A stretch of DNA of 64,000 bases. Source: Halioxenophilus aromaticivorans (GTDB lineage Bacteria > Pseudomonadota > Gammaproteobacteria > Pseudomonadales > Cellvibrionaceae). The notes beneath the pieces were generated by a model, which ran no database searches, was not told where the DNA came from, and saw only the letters and a program-made list of their open reading frames with translations. The first letter of the stretch is position 1; each line of letters starts with the position of its first letter. Location: positions 1,798,001 to 1,862,000 of the forward strand of contig NZ_AP031496.1 of assembly GCF_042850945.1 (NCBI RefSeq). The letters are read 5' to 3'. Positions 42,939-52,399 of the stretch are shown piece by piece. The position numbers and the translations under genes were made by a program.

Positions 42939-44339
42939 CTATTGCCCCTGGGTTAGCGCCTGCACAAAGTCGTGATCTAAGGCGGCCTGGATTTTAAGCA
43001 GGGCAAGCCGCTGTTTGTTGACGGCAAAGATTGCGTCTAGGTGATCTTGTTGGGCTTTAAAGGCGTTGGTTTCGCGGGTGTTCAATAAAAAGAAATCGCT
43101 GGCTCCCAGAGCAAATCGTTTTTGCTCTTGGGCAAAAAGCTCGCGGGCCAAGGCCACCTGCTGACGCTGCTTTCGGGTCAGCTTCTGTGAGTATTCTAGG
43201 TTTATTTCAGTTTGGGCTAGGCTAACGTTCAAGGCTCTAATCAGTGCTTCAAGGTCACGATAAACCTGCCGCAGTTTAAATTCCGCTTTGGTTTTCTTGG
43301 CTTTAGCTTGGGTGCGCCGCAGGGGTACTGAAAGCTTCAGCGCCACTTTGGTTTCCTTTTCCTCCAACGACTCAGGACCAGAGCCAAAATCCTTGGCCAC
43401 GGCCACTTCCAAATCCATTTTCGGCAGCAATTTGTTTTCGGCTAGGCGCAGTTCCTGTTCGGCTTTTTCTACCTCAACCAGCTTGGATTGAATGGCTGGG
43501 TGGCTACTGCTAGGAGTCAGTTCATTGGTGGCCATTATCAAAGCGCTCGGCCAAGCAAACTCTAAATCTACTAAGGCTTTGTATTGGTCGGGACTGGTGG
43601 CGATGTCGCGCGGAATAAAGTAGCGTAATTGCTCGTAGCTTGCCCGCAGGGTCTGCTCGGCATTCAGGGCGGTGATTTCGCGCTGCATCAGTTGGATTTC
43701 AAACTCGGTCAGTACGATACGAGCCAAGTCGCCGGTGTTTACTCGAGTGCTAATGCCTTTGCGCCGATTTAAGGTGGTCTCCAGCATTTGCAAGGACAAG
43801 CGATAGTACTGGGAGGCCTTAGCCCACTCGGCGTAGGCTAATATCGCCGTGTAGTAGAATTCACTTTGCGCTATTTTTATCTGCTGCTGCCATTTTCGTC
43901 TGTCGTTTTCCGCCAACAAAATATTGTAGCGGTCTTCGTCGATGGTGCGGTTTTGCAGCAGTGAGATGCGCAGCCCAACCGAGGCTTCACCCTCTGACAG
44001 GGTGCGATTTTGTTCCTCGTATACTGGAAACTCGCCATCGGAGACCCGGTATTGAGTAAACACTTCACTGTTAAACGGCTTCAACCGCTGCGCAATTTCC
44101 TGAGTACTGTAAATACCGTCGTAATAACCCGTTACCCGTGAGGCGGTTTTATGGGCAAATTCGGTATCGTAGGCACCTTCGGCGTACTGGCGGTCGGCGG
44201 CGTATTGTTCACTCCTGGCCTCCAGGGATTGCAATTCGGGGTGGGCCTGGGCCACCAAGCCTAGGTATTCCATTAAAGGTAGGGCTGCGCAGTTGCCTGT
44301 AAACAAAAGGCCAAAAACTAACGGGAGGCTTTTCTTCAT
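42939..44339 (-). CDS. TolC-family outer membrane efflux protein
   Basis: 466 residues with a signal peptide (about 1-19, ending CAALP). Two long coiled-coil hairpins separated by short strand regions give the TolC/OEP repeat; the second repeat begins near 'PAIQSKLVEVEKAEQELRLA'. The partner would be the HlyD-type adaptor, whose stop overlaps this start by 4 bp (ATGA). The N-terminal 'LVAQAHPELQSLEARSEQYA' motif is typical of TolC family members. The three-gene order suggests a tripartite exporter, but the inner-membrane protein lacks ATPase motifs. Confidence 0.85.
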   Translation of the reverse strand: MKKSLPLVFGLLFTGNCAALPLMEYLGLVAQAHPELQSLEARSEQYAADRQYAEGAYDTEFAHKTASRVTGYYDGIYSTQEIAQRLKPFNSEVFTQYRVSDGEFPVYEEQNRTLSEGEASVGLRISLLQNRTIDEDRYNILLAENDRRKWQQQIKIAQSEFYYTAILAYAEWAKASQYYRLSLQMLETTLNRRKGISTRVNTGDLARIVLTEFEIQLMQREITALNAEQTLRASYEQLRYFIPRDIATSPDQYKALVDLEFAWPSALIMATNELTPSSSHPAIQSKLVEVEKAEQELRLAENKLLPKMDLEVAVAKDFGSGPESLEEKETKVALKLSVPLRRTQAKAKKTKAEFKLRQVYRDLEALIRALNVSLAQTEINLEYSQKLTRKQRQQVALARELFAQEQKRFALGASDFFLLNTRETNAFKAQQDHLDAIFAVNKQRLALLKIQAALDHDFVQALTQGQ

Positions 44340-45367
44340 GGCTTTCTGTTGCTATTAGCTTGTTGTTCTCTAATGGGCGGGAAATTATTCAATTGTCGCC
44401 ACAATTCGTAGCCCAGGCGAACTTCCTCTAACAGTATCCAAGCGCGCACCCGGCTGCCGAGGCGAGCGCTGTCGTGGTCCGGCCAGGGTTCGGCGCTTAA
44501 ATCGGGTTTGATCCAAACTCGGAACTGGCCGTTGATGTCCGCCACCGGCTCAATAAAATCAACGATGCCCGAAAACGTGCCCACGGAGACGCCAGGCCAG
44601 CCGCTGAACTGAAATGTGGGCCAACCTTCAAATTGAATGCGCGTTGTTCGGCCCGGCGACACCAGCGCGGCATCCAAGCCGTTGACATAAACACTGACGT
44701 AACGGTCATCGGTTTTCGGTACGAAGGAAGCCAGCACAGCCCCGGCGGTGACGTAGGTGGAGGTGCCAACGGACTGCAGGCGAACCACCGTGCCGTCGAC
44801 CGGTGCCAACTTGGTGCGGGTTTGCTGGCGGGCCAGGGTCATTCGGATGGTGTCCAGATCTTCCTGGGTTTTGGCCAGTTCTGCTTTCAGTTTTTCCAGG
44901 CTGATTTCTGCGCTCTCAACGTCTTTGGGTGATACCAAGCCTTCTTTTAGCAAAGCTTGTTGCCGTTCCAGGTTGCGTTCGCCGTTAACCACCGCAAGCT
45001 CGTTGGAGGCAAAGCGCTGGCGAGCGGCGGCCTCTTGGGATTGGATTTTTTCGATGCGTTCTTCGTCCACATCCACCAGGGTAACAATGGGTTGGCCGGC
45101 TTTCACCAGTTCGCCTTCGCTGACGTGCCACTGTTCAATCTGGCCGTCCAACAGGGCGGAGATGGGTTGAATACGCAAGGCTGGGTTGAGCGTGTCCACC
45201 GTGCCAACGCCATAGGCTGTTTGCACCCAAGGGGTGAATATCAGCAGGGCCGCAGCAAAGCCAATAAGGGCCATAACTGACCCGATGATGGCTTTGTAGT
45301 ATTTGGGTGCAGATAGGCGATTTAGGGTTTTCATCGCCAGCATGAAATCTTTACGCGCGATTGTCAT
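44336..45367 (-). CDS. HlyD/EmrA-family periplasmic adaptor
   Basis: 343 residues: a cytoplasmic start, one membrane helix (about 27-50), a biotinyl-lipoyl half ('LDGQIEQWHVSEGELVKAGQ'), a coiled-coil hairpin (about 105-190), the second lipoyl half ('LAPVDGTVVRLQSVGTSTYV') and a beta-barrel region. It bridges the inner-membrane partner and the TolC-like channel. It starts 15 bp after the ABC gene and overlaps the TolC-like gene by 4 bp. The substrate cannot be deduced. Confidence 0.86.
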   Translation of the reverse strand: MTIARKDFMLAMKTLNRLSAPKYYKAIIGSVMALIGFAAALLIFTPWVQTAYGVGTVDTLNPALRIQPISALLDGQIEQWHVSEGELVKAGQPIVTLVDVDEERIEKIQSQEAAARQRFASNELAVVNGERNLERQQALLKEGLVSPKDVESAEISLEKLKAELAKTQEDLDTIRMTLARQQTRTKLAPVDGTVVRLQSVGTSTYVTAGAVLASFVPKTDDRYVSVYVNGLDAALVSPGRTTRIQFEGWPTFQFSGWPGVSVGTFSGIVDFIEPVADINGQFRVWIKPDLSAEPWPDHDSARLGSRVRAWILLEEVRLGYELWRQLNNFPPIREQQANSNRKP

Positions 45368-45382
45368 GTCGATGAGGCCTGT

Positions 45383-47050
45383 TTAGTGTCGCAGTCTGGT
45401 GGGCAGAGCGTTGGCATTGGGTTGCACCATAATGTCGATCACTCGGCTAAACACTGCGGTATCGGCGGCGTTGGTAAAATACAGCACCGTGGTATTCATA
45501 TTGGCGATGATGTCCATTAGTGCCTGGCGCCGCTGTTGGGGAATGGTGTCGAAATGCTGGTTGATAATCAGTACTTTGGGAGAACCCAGCAATGCCGATG
45601 CCAGTTTTAGCTGAATAAATTCCATGGGCCCCAATGGCGCACCAACGGCTGATAATTGTGTATTAAAGCCGTCGGGTAGGCTGCAGATTCTCTCGTACAG
45701 CCCCACCTGCTCAATCACATTATTAATGGCCTCTTTGGTGATATTGCTTGCCGACATTTTTAAATACTCGGTGATGGAGCATTCAATGATCAGCGAGCGG
45801 TCGAGGACAAACACGGCTTGGCGCAGCTCATAGCTGTCCAGGTCGTTGAGATCGTAGCCTCCCAGTTTAATCCAGCCGCGTTTAGGCTCTAAGTAACGCT
45901 TGAGTAAGCGAATCATACTGCTTTGCGTCCAGTTATTCTGGGTGGTGACAAACACCTTTTCTTTACTGTCGATGGAGAAATCCAAGGTGCACATTTCGTC
46001 TCGGTTTTCCACAATCACATTGTTGAAATAGATAGCACCGTTAACCGGAGCGGGTTTGCTGGTTTGCTCCAGTGATTCTTGGGGAATACTCAGTACGCTG
46101 CCCAATTTATCGGCGGTGCCGTACAGCTCGTAATACAGTTTTAAATAGTATGGGAAGCGAGATAGGCCCAAGAACACGGCGGACATAATCAACTCGGCGG
46201 CCACCAATTGGCCAATGGAAAGTTGGCCGGCGATGACCAGCCAGCCACCCAGCCCTAGTAATGCCGAACTTGCTAATGCGTACAACGCGTAAAACAAAAC
46301 CACCTGCTTAAACGTAAACGAGAAATGTTTTTCGTGCAGAGCGGTGTATTGCGCCACATAGGCTTCGGTTTTTTGGCTGGCGTAATCGAATTGTGAGGCC
46401 GACTTGGTGTATTCGTGGGCCGCAGCCAGGTTGCTCAACCAATTGGCGGTGTAGTACTTGGCCTCGGAAAGGCGTACGGCGGAGCGCTTTGCTGGGCCCG
46501 ACCAGATGCGCCAAATAACCCAAACCAGAAGTAGTACAAACAGGTTAAACGCCAACAAGAATGGATGATAGAAAGCAACCAGAGTGAAGCCCACAAACAT
46601 TTGCAGAATCAGCGCGTTGCCATCTACCACTAATGCTGGCACATTTTTTTGTAGTGTTATTATGTCGAAGTAGCGGTGGGCTGTGGAGGTGTTGCGTCTG
46701 CCTTCAAAAAAGCTGCGTGGCGCTAAAATGGTACGCAAACTGAGCTCCGCCACTAAGCGCGCATAAACTCTACGCTCGTAATATTCCATCACCTCGGTTC
46801 GCAAGGCGGCGAAAAACGCCGACAGTGCCAGTGTGCAAAATAGCACGATAGCGAGGATCACCACGGAGCGCGGTGAAGCCATATTGACCACGGTGTTGAT
46901 CAGGGTTTGTACCGCGATGGGAACGGCCAGGGTCATTAGGCCGGTGGCAATGTTATAGGCGACAACAACACCAAAAAAAGATCGCTCAGGCTTAAGAAGG
47001 GAAAAAAGCGTGCTGCGCAGCTGCTTGAGGTCGATGTCTTTGTCGGCCAT
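45383..47050 (-). CDS. ABC exporter-like protein with degenerate ATPase domain
   Basis: 555 residues. Residues about 1-320 form a six-helix ABC1-type membrane domain ('YERRVYARLVAELSLRTILA', 'LLGLGGWLVIAGQLSIGQLV'). Residues about 335-550 align over their full length with an ABC nucleotide-binding domain, but every catalytic motif is lost. The Walker A region reads TTQNNWTQSS (369-378), with no GxxGxGK(S/T). The Q-loop is VLDRSL (416-421). The signature is LGPMEFIQ (473-480) instead of LSGGQ. Walker B is VLIINQHFD (493-501) instead of LLDE, and Asn527 replaces the switch His. The frame is intact and the fold pattern is kept, so it is probably a functional pseudo-ATPase rather than a decaying gene. 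First gene of the exporter-like operon. Confidence 0.85.
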   Translation of the reverse strand: MADKDIDLKQLRSTLFSLLKPERSFFGVVVAYNIATGLMTLAVPIAVQTLINTVVNMASPRSVVILAIVLFCTLALSAFFAALRTEVMEYYERRVYARLVAELSLRTILAPRSFFEGRRNTSTAHRYFDIITLQKNVPALVVDGNALILQMFVGFTLVAFYHPFLLAFNLFVLLLVWVIWRIWSGPAKRSAVRLSEAKYYTANWLSNLAAAHEYTKSASQFDYASQKTEAYVAQYTALHEKHFSFTFKQVVLFYALYALASSALLGLGGWLVIAGQLSIGQLVAAELIMSAVFLGLSRFPYYLKLYYELYGTADKLGSVLSIPQESLEQTSKPAPVNGAIYFNNVIVENRDEMCTLDFSIDSKEKVFVTTQNNWTQSSMIRLLKRYLEPKRGWIKLGGYDLNDLDSYELRQAVFVLDRSLIIECSITEYLKMSASNITKEAINNVIEQVGLYERICSLPDGFNTQLSAVGAPLGPMEFIQLKLASALLGSPKVLIINQHFDTIPQQRRQALMDIIANMNTTVLYFTNAADTAVFSRVIDIMVQPNANALPTRLRH

Positions 47051-47289
47051 ATTTACGTCGGAGGGTTAGTCATTTTACGGGAAAAAAATAGAAGGTTTGT
47101 TTGGTGTAGGTGGGTAGAGCTAACCCATACAAGCCTCACCGAAGGCAACAGTAACCAATTCGCTTGGTGAACACAATGCTTTGCTCAGTGGCAGCGGTTT
47201 GAGCCATTGGAGAAACGATTAACAGGCCTTCCGGCGGCGGCTGTGGGTAACTTTGTGCGAGCAAAGGCGCCGCCGAAGGATAGCCGGCC
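47051..47289. other. Intergenic region with a large imperfect hairpin
   Basis: 239 bp between the ABC-2 permease and the pseudo-ABC gene. CCTTCCGGCGGCG (47227-47239) and CGCCGCCGAAGG (47268-47279) can pair with one bulged C around a 28-base loop. No T-run follows, so terminator function is doubtful. The promoter of the pseudo-ABC operon should lie here, but I could not assign one. Confidence 0.4.
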
Positions 47290-48294
47290 CTAACTTTCCC
47301 GCCAGCGGAAAAGCCAGGCAGAAAGCCCCAAGAATACCGCGCTCATGGCCGTTAAAATAAGCAGGTGGTGGCTAATCTCGGCCGGGCCGGCGCCGTCCAG
47401 CATCACCGAGCGGGCCGCTTGCACCATATGAGTGAGCGGTAAAAATTGGCTGGCGGTGACCATCCATTGTGGGGCGCCGTCCAATGAAAACCACACCTCT
47501 GACAACAACATCATAGGGAACACAAACAGATTCATCAGGCCGTTGGCCAGCTCTTCACTGGACAGCCGCGCGGCTACGATCAACCCCATGGATAAAAGCG
47601 CCAGGATGCCTAGCGCCGCCGACAATACCAACAAGAAGTAGCTGCCCAGCATGACAAAATCCAACACCAAGTTAGCTACCACAAAGACGATGGCACAGAC
47701 GCACATATTGATCATAAAGCGAGACAAAACCTGGGCACTGAGGAACTCGATGGGTTTTACCGGCGAGGCCTGAATACGCTTTAACACGCCGTTTTTTCGG
47801 TAGCGGACGATGACATAGCCGACACCGAATAAACTGGAGAACATCATGTTCATGGAAATAATGCCGGGAATTACCCAGTCTACGTAGCGCACCTCGCGGC
47901 CACTGATGGATTGCGCCTGCCACTGTGGGTTGCTCGCGAGCCCCAGCAGTTGTTCTACCACATCGCCTTTCATGGAATCGCTGTTTTTCCAGTATTGATT
48001 TGCGCCCAGCAAGAGGTCAAGTTGGTGGAATTGCACCTTGGTAATGGCTTGCTCGCGATCGCTGTAATCTACAATTTGCACGCTGGGCTGTTCGCCCACC
48101 AATTGCTCAACCACGCTGGGGTCGGCGTTAAGCGTGCCCACTTTAAATAACGCATCTTCGCCACGGGAGAAGGCGAGGGCGACCACGCCGATAATAATTG
48201 GCGGCATCACAAACGACCAGACCAGCGACGAGCGATCTCGGTAATACTCTTTGTTACGCGCAATAAATAAGCTTAATAGACGTTTAAAATTCAT
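47290..48294 (-). CDS. ABC-2 type transporter permease
   Basis: 334 residues from the ATG at 48294 (an ATG three codons earlier at 48303 is possible). There is one N-terminal helix, a large extracytoplasmic loop (about 50-150), then five helices with the ABC-2 signature 'GVGYVIVRYRKNGVLKRIQA' and 'FVFPMMLLSEVWFSLDGAPQ'. It pairs with the ATPase just upstream (24 bp). Family members export drugs, lipids or polysaccharides. The substrate is unknown. Confidence 0.88.
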   Translation of the reverse strand: MNFKRLLSLFIARNKEYYRDRSSLVWSFVMPPIIIGVVALAFSRGEDALFKVGTLNADPSVVEQLVGEQPSVQIVDYSDREQAITKVQFHQLDLLLGANQYWKNSDSMKGDVVEQLLGLASNPQWQAQSISGREVRYVDWVIPGIISMNMMFSSLFGVGYVIVRYRKNGVLKRIQASPVKPIEFLSAQVLSRFMINMCVCAIVFVVANLVLDFVMLGSYFLLVLSAALGILALLSMGLIVAARLSSEELANGLMNLFVFPMMLLSEVWFSLDGAPQWMVTASQFLPLTHMVQAARSVMLDGAGPAEISHHLLILTAMSAVFLGLSAWLFRWRES

Positions 48295-48318
48295 AGTAAT
48301 CAATGTTCGAGGCAGTTA

Positions 48319-49200
48319 TCAGTCGCGCAGGTTTTGGCCGGTGATTTTTAAAAATAAATCGTCCAGGGTTGGATTGCGAATTTGCAGTGATGTCAAATCC
48401 ACCTGCAGTTCAATTAAGGTTTGCAGGGTTTGGTCGACGTTGTGGCTAATGATTTCGACCCCGGTTGCGGTTACCGAATGTTCAAAATTAGCCAACAGGT
48501 CGGCGGCCATGGCACCTTCGGGCAGGTCGATGTAGGTAAAGCCGAAATGCTCCCGCAGTAAGCCTTTGGGGGTGCCCTGGGTGATGATTTTTCCACTGTC
48601 GACAATCAGTAGCTGATCGCACAGGTATTCGGCTTCGTCCATATAGTGTGTGGTCAGCACAATGGTTTTGCCCTGGGCCTTAATGGATTCTATTAGCTGC
48701 CAAAAATTACGCCGGGATTGTGGGTCCAAGCCGGTGGTGGGTTCATCCAAAAACACGATTTGCGGGTCGTTGAGAAGCGCCAAGGCTAACAGTACACGCT
48801 GCCGTTGGCCGCCGGAGAGCTTCGCCGCCGGGCGTTCTAGAAACTCAGACAGAGCACACAACTGGGTGAGCTTCTCCAGCGATAATGTCTCTTGATAGAA
48901 ACCGGAAAACAACGCTATGACTTCGCGCACCGTTAAGAAGTCCATCAACGCCGTGGCTTGGAATTGAATGCCGCTTTGGGTTTTAAATTCTGGGTTATTG
49001 GCCACGCCGCGGTAGCGGATTTCACCACTGGTGGGCGGGGTGATGCCTTCAATCATTTCGATGGTTGTGGTTTTGCCGGCGCCGTTGGGTCCGAGTAAGC
49101 CAAAACACGTACCCTGTTCTATGGTAAAGGAAATTCCTTTTACGGCTTCAACATTTTTGTAGCTTTTGCGCAAATCGCGCACTTCCAATATGGCGGGCAT
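48319..49200 (-). CDS. ABC-2 type transporter ATP-binding protein
   Basis: 293 residues with an intact nucleotide-binding domain: Walker A LLGPNGAGKTTT (about 35-46), signature KLSGGQRQR, Walker B IVFLDEPTTGLDP, and an H-loop His in VLTTHYMDEAEYL. The ~75 C-terminal residues resemble the regulatory tail of the DrrA/CcmA-like subgroup. It energises the permease encoded next. Its intact motifs contrast sharply with the pseudo-ATPase 1.3 kb away. Confidence 0.93.
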   Translation of the reverse strand: MPAILEVRDLRKSYKNVEAVKGISFTIEQGTCFGLLGPNGAGKTTTIEMIEGITPPTSGEIRYRGVANNPEFKTQSGIQFQATALMDFLTVREVIALFSGFYQETLSLEKLTQLCALSEFLERPAAKLSGGQRQRVLLALALLNDPQIVFLDEPTTGLDPQSRRNFWQLIESIKAQGKTIVLTTHYMDEAEYLCDQLLIVDSGKIITQGTPKGLLREHFGFTYIDLPEGAMAADLLANFEHSVTATGVEIISHNVDQTLQTLIELQVDLTSLQIRNPTLDDLFLKITGQNLRD

Positions 49201-49267
49201 GGCGTACAGCTTGCTCTGTTGGTGTGAGTCGGTGATTTTAACCCGGGCAGTTTACCGCAAAGGGTTT

Positions 49268-50596
49268 TTAGCCGTTAGTGAGATCTCTGAATTTATGCCG
49301 CAGGCTCCACAGCAGTATTAAAGAAGGGATTACCATTAGCGTGGTGACAACGAAAAAGGCCTCCCAGCTGCCTAGCCAATCTACCATGTAGCCACTTGCT
49401 CCAGACATACTGGAACGCCCCAGGTTGCCCAGTGAGGCCAGCAAAGCGTACTGGGTGGCCGTGAAGGCCCGGCCAGTGATGGCCGATATAAATGCCACTA
49501 ATGCCACAGATGAGAAAGCCGCGGTAAAATTATCCACCAGCAAGGTTAGTAACAGTAGCCATTCAAGTGGGCCGGATTGCGCCATTAAGGCGAACATTAG
49601 GTTGCTGCCGGCCATGGCGATGCCGCCAATCATTAGCCCCTTAAGCACGCCAAATCGAGTATTAAAAGCGCTGCCCATCAGAGTAAATAGCACGGTTAAA
49701 AACCAGCCAAATAGCTTGGTGTATTGACCGATCTGCTCGTTGCTAAAGCCTAGCTCGCGATAAAACACGACGGACATACGGCCTAGGAAAGCTTCGCCGA
49801 TCTTAAAGGTGAAGATAAACACCATTATGGCCAGCGCGACTTTTACGCCGTTACGCCGAAAGAACTCCATAAAAGGCTCTATCAGGGTCACCGTGAGCCA
49901 GTTGCCGGCCTTGGACAGGTGCAGTTTGTCTTGCACGTTTTGCTCGGCTTGGGATTGCAGTGCCTCGCGTTCAGTTTTGGGTTCTCGCACCAGCAAGGTG
50001 GCTGCCATCAGCACCCCTAATACGGCCATCATCACTGCATACACTTGATTCCAGCCGATGCTGTCGGCACTGGCAAAGGCGATGTAGCCGGGCCAGGAAT
50101 AACCGGTCCACCAGCCGATCACTGACATGGCCGCGGCGGCGGGCATTTTGTCGTTTTCGTCTACGGAAAATTGGTCGATACGAAAGGCATCGACAGCGAT
50201 GTCTTGGGTGGCTGAGCAAATAGCGATTAACAGGGCCAGCAAACCGAAGGTAAACAGTTGCTGATTGGGAGTAACGGTGGTGAGCAAAAACACCCAGATC
50301 AACATTAGGGCTTGCATTAAGAGTATCCAGCTGCGGCGTTGGCCGAGTAGCCGGTGCAACAAGGGTAGGTGAACCCGATCGATGAACGGCGCCCACAAAA
50401 AATTTAAGGCATAGACCATGCTAACACTGCCCAGCAAGCCGATTTCTGCCCGGCTTACGCCCTCATCTTTAAGCCAGCCGCTGAGCCCGCTGGCAATCAG
50501 TACCCATGGGAAACCGCTGGCGATGCCCATTAAAAAAATCCAAAACAAGCGGATGTCGCGGTAGGTATTTAGGGTAGAAAGCCAGGATTTGGGCAT
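49268..50596 (-). CDS. ampG: AmpG-family muropeptide permease (MFS)
   Basis: 442 residues, about 12 helices. The start 'RLFWIFLMGIASGFPWVLIA' and the following 'GVSRAEIGLLGSVSMVYALN' match AmpG, the importer of GlcNAc-anhydro-MurNAc peptides. 'SATQDIAVDAFRIDQF' is a strong family marker. It delivers the substrate of AmpD, which lies about 8 kb away on the other strand. Residues 200-230 form a long cytoplasmic loop. Confidence 0.9.
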   Translation of the reverse strand: MPKSWLSTLNTYRDIRLFWIFLMGIASGFPWVLIASGLSGWLKDEGVSRAEIGLLGSVSMVYALNFLWAPFIDRVHLPLLHRLLGQRRSWILLMQALMLIWVFLLTTVTPNQQLFTFGLLALLIAICSATQDIAVDAFRIDQFSVDENDKMPAAAAMSVIGWWTGYSWPGYIAFASADSIGWNQVYAVMMAVLGVLMAATLLVREPKTEREALQSQAEQNVQDKLHLSKAGNWLTVTLIEPFMEFFRRNGVKVALAIMVFIFTFKIGEAFLGRMSVVFYRELGFSNEQIGQYTKLFGWFLTVLFTLMGSAFNTRFGVLKGLMIGGIAMAGSNLMFALMAQSGPLEWLLLLTLLVDNFTAAFSSVALVAFISAITGRAFTATQYALLASLGNLGRSSMSGASGYMVDWLGSWEAFFVVTTLMVIPSLILLWSLRHKFRDLTNG

Positions 50597-50641
50597 GGTA
50601 AGTCTGTTGTCAACGCGCAGTGCTTTGCGAGGCCGGTAAAG

Positions 50642-50953
50642 CTAATTGCTGGGTGGGTGAAGGTTCCAGCCGAATTGTCGCAGATTTACACGATCGTTGC
50701 GAAAAGTAATGCCTTCTTGTTCCAGCCGTTGACGCTGGAATGAGCCGCGCTCCCCGGGCAGAGAAATCCTACCCTGGCTGTTGATGATGCGGTGCCAGGG
50801 TAGGGTGCTGTCTTGCGGCAGCCGGCTGAGTATACGGCCCACCCAGCGAGCTCGATTAGGCAATCCGGCTAAACGAGCAATGGCACCGTAGGTGCAAACC
50901 CGCCCACTGGGCACTTGGCTAATGGCCAAGTAAAGGGCGGATTCCGGTCCCAT
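50642..50953 (-). CDS. atl: Alkyltransferase-like (ATL) DNA-binding protein
   Basis: 103 residues, matching the DNA-binding domain of MGMT ('SGRVCTYGAIARLAGLPNRA', with helix-turn-helix Arg). The active-site PCHR is replaced by PWHR (Trp53), so it cannot accept an alkyl group. ATL proteins bind O6-alkylguanine and hand the lesion to nucleotide excision repair. It lies 5 bp after the stop of the DUF481 gene on the same strand. Confidence 0.88.
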   Translation of the reverse strand: MGPESALYLAISQVPSGRVCTYGAIARLAGLPNRARWVGRILSRLPQDSTLPWHRIINSQGRISLPGERGSFQRQRLEQEGITFRNDRVNLRQFGWNLHPPSN

Positions 50954-50958
50954 GGCGC

Positions 50959-51666
50959 CTAGAAGCTGTAAACCAGGTTTACAGAGGTGATGGTGTCGGT
51001 GTCTTCGATGCCCGGGGCGGTGTCGCTGTTATTGCGCCATTCGTAGGCCACTTTCAACGCAAGATCCGTATTAATAGCGACACGCAGGCCGAAAATATTG
51101 TTGGTGAAGGTGTTATCTGAGGAAATCTCTATTCGGGTGTCATTTTCGATGGAGGTGGTATCGGTAAGCTTGTGGGCGTAGGCTGAGGTCAACAGATAGT
51201 TAATACCGCTTTGATTGTCACCCGTCTCTTCTTCCTTGGTTTTACGATAGCCGAAACCGGCGGAAATATCCCAGGTGATGTTTTCTTGCACAATCACTTT
51301 ATAACCGGCACCGACAGACGCGGTGTAAATGGCTTCGTAGGAATCAAATTTGTCGTCAAAAAAGCGCAGGTCGCCGAATACGAAGGTGCGTTCCGACAAC
51401 AGATACTTGCTCAGCCACTTGGCGGTATAGGACTCGGCAGACTTTACACCATCGGCCTCAGCACTAGTGCCAGAAATACCTGCGGAGTGCTCCCAGGGGG
51501 CACCATCAACGTAGTCAAAATTCACCGCGCCATTGGCAACCTTGGACTCAGAGTTGCCTTCCACCAGTACTAATCCAGCTTCACCAGTGCCTTTCCATTC
51601 GGCCGCCAGGGAACTGCTGCTGGTAATAACTAGGGCTAATGCCGTCGCGATTTTCGTCTTGTTCAT
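50959..51666 (-). CDS. DUF481 outer-membrane barrel protein
   Basis: 235 residues with a signal peptide (about 1-21, ending SLA-A). The mature part is a run of amphipathic strands alternating with acidic turns, beginning WKGTGEAGLVLVEGNSESKV and ending in an aromatic residue ('TSVNLVYSF'), which suits BAM-dependent outer-membrane insertion. It belongs to the DUF481 or YdiY-like family of putative salt-induced outer-membrane proteins. Function unknown. Possibly co-transcribed with atl. Confidence 0.85.
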   Translation of the reverse strand: MNKTKIATALALVITSSSSLAAEWKGTGEAGLVLVEGNSESKVANGAVNFDYVDGAPWEHSAGISGTSAEADGVKSAESYTAKWLSKYLLSERTFVFGDLRFFDDKFDSYEAIYTASVGAGYKVIVQENITWDISAGFGYRKTKEEETGDNQSGINYLLTSAYAHKLTDTTSIENDTRIEISSDNTFTNNIFGLRVAINTDLALKVAYEWRNNSDTAPGIEDTDTITSVNLVYSF

Positions 51667-51918
51667 AAACTAACCTTCAGTTTGAGTTTGTGGCGCACAA
51701 GTGCGCACTTCTAAAGCGGCGCTAGTGTAAAGTGTGTGGCGCCTAATCCCCAAGCATTACTGAAATAATCCATGCCATAGTTGTCAAAGCCACCAAGGTA
51801 GATGCGCACAAAGGCAGGGTTTGTGGCCGTGGCGCTGACGTGAGTGGCTTGAATCACCCAACTTTGGCCGCATTTTGTAACTAACCCTCATTGAATATTA
51901 ATTTTAGACGAGTTTTGA

Positions 51919-52395
51919 ATGCCTATTTTATTGATTGTCTTTTTTGGCATGTTTGTTGAGTTTTGGGTCATTGTGGCCATCGCTAAACAGATCGGTGTAT
52001 TGGCTACTTTGGGCGCCACCCTGGTCACCGCGGCTATTGGACTGGCGCTAGTGCGTCGCCAGGGACTGAAAACCCTGGCTCGGGCGCAGGAAAAGGCCCA
52101 GCACGGGGAGTCACCGGCCAGAGAAATGGTCGAGGGCGTGGCTATATTCTTCGGCGGTATCTTGTTGTTTGTGCCTGGGTTTTTCAGCGATGCCATTGGC
52201 TTCGCCCTGCTGATCCCCGGTCTGCGAGGCGTGCTAGGGCGTCGTTTTCTAGCGCCAATCATTCAAAACGGGCGCAGTCAGTTTCATTTCTATAGCCAGT
52301 CCGGCGCGCAAAGCCGTACCTTCGAAGGCGAATTCGAGCGCACCGACATCAACAACGGTCCAGACGGCAAAAAAAATCAAAATTTTTTACCGTAG
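51919..52395 (+). CDS. fxsA: FxsA-family membrane protein
   Basis: 158 residues with two to three hydrophobic segments (about 3-20, 27-45 and 75-100): 'FFGMFVEFWVIVAIAKQIGV' and 'FFGGILLFVPGFFSDAIGFA'. This pattern is diagnostic of FxsA, an inner-membrane protein that relieves F-plasmid exclusion of phage T7 when overproduced. A gene order fxsA-groES-groEL is common in gammaproteobacteria. The tail after residue 115 is polar. Confidence 0.9.
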   Translation: MPILLIVFFGMFVEFWVIVAIAKQIGVLATLGATLVTAAIGLALVRRQGLKTLARAQEKAQHGESPAREMVEGVAIFFGGILLFVPGFFSDAIGFALLIPGLRGVLGRRFLAPIIQNGRSQFHFYSQSGAQSRTFEGEFERTDINNGPDGKKNQNFLP

Positions 52396-52399
52396 GGGT

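Noticed and set aside
45383..47050. Treating the pseudo-ABC gene as a pseudogene
   Set aside because: No frameshift or stop, overlapping operon partners, and the non-catalytic residues keep the domain pattern.
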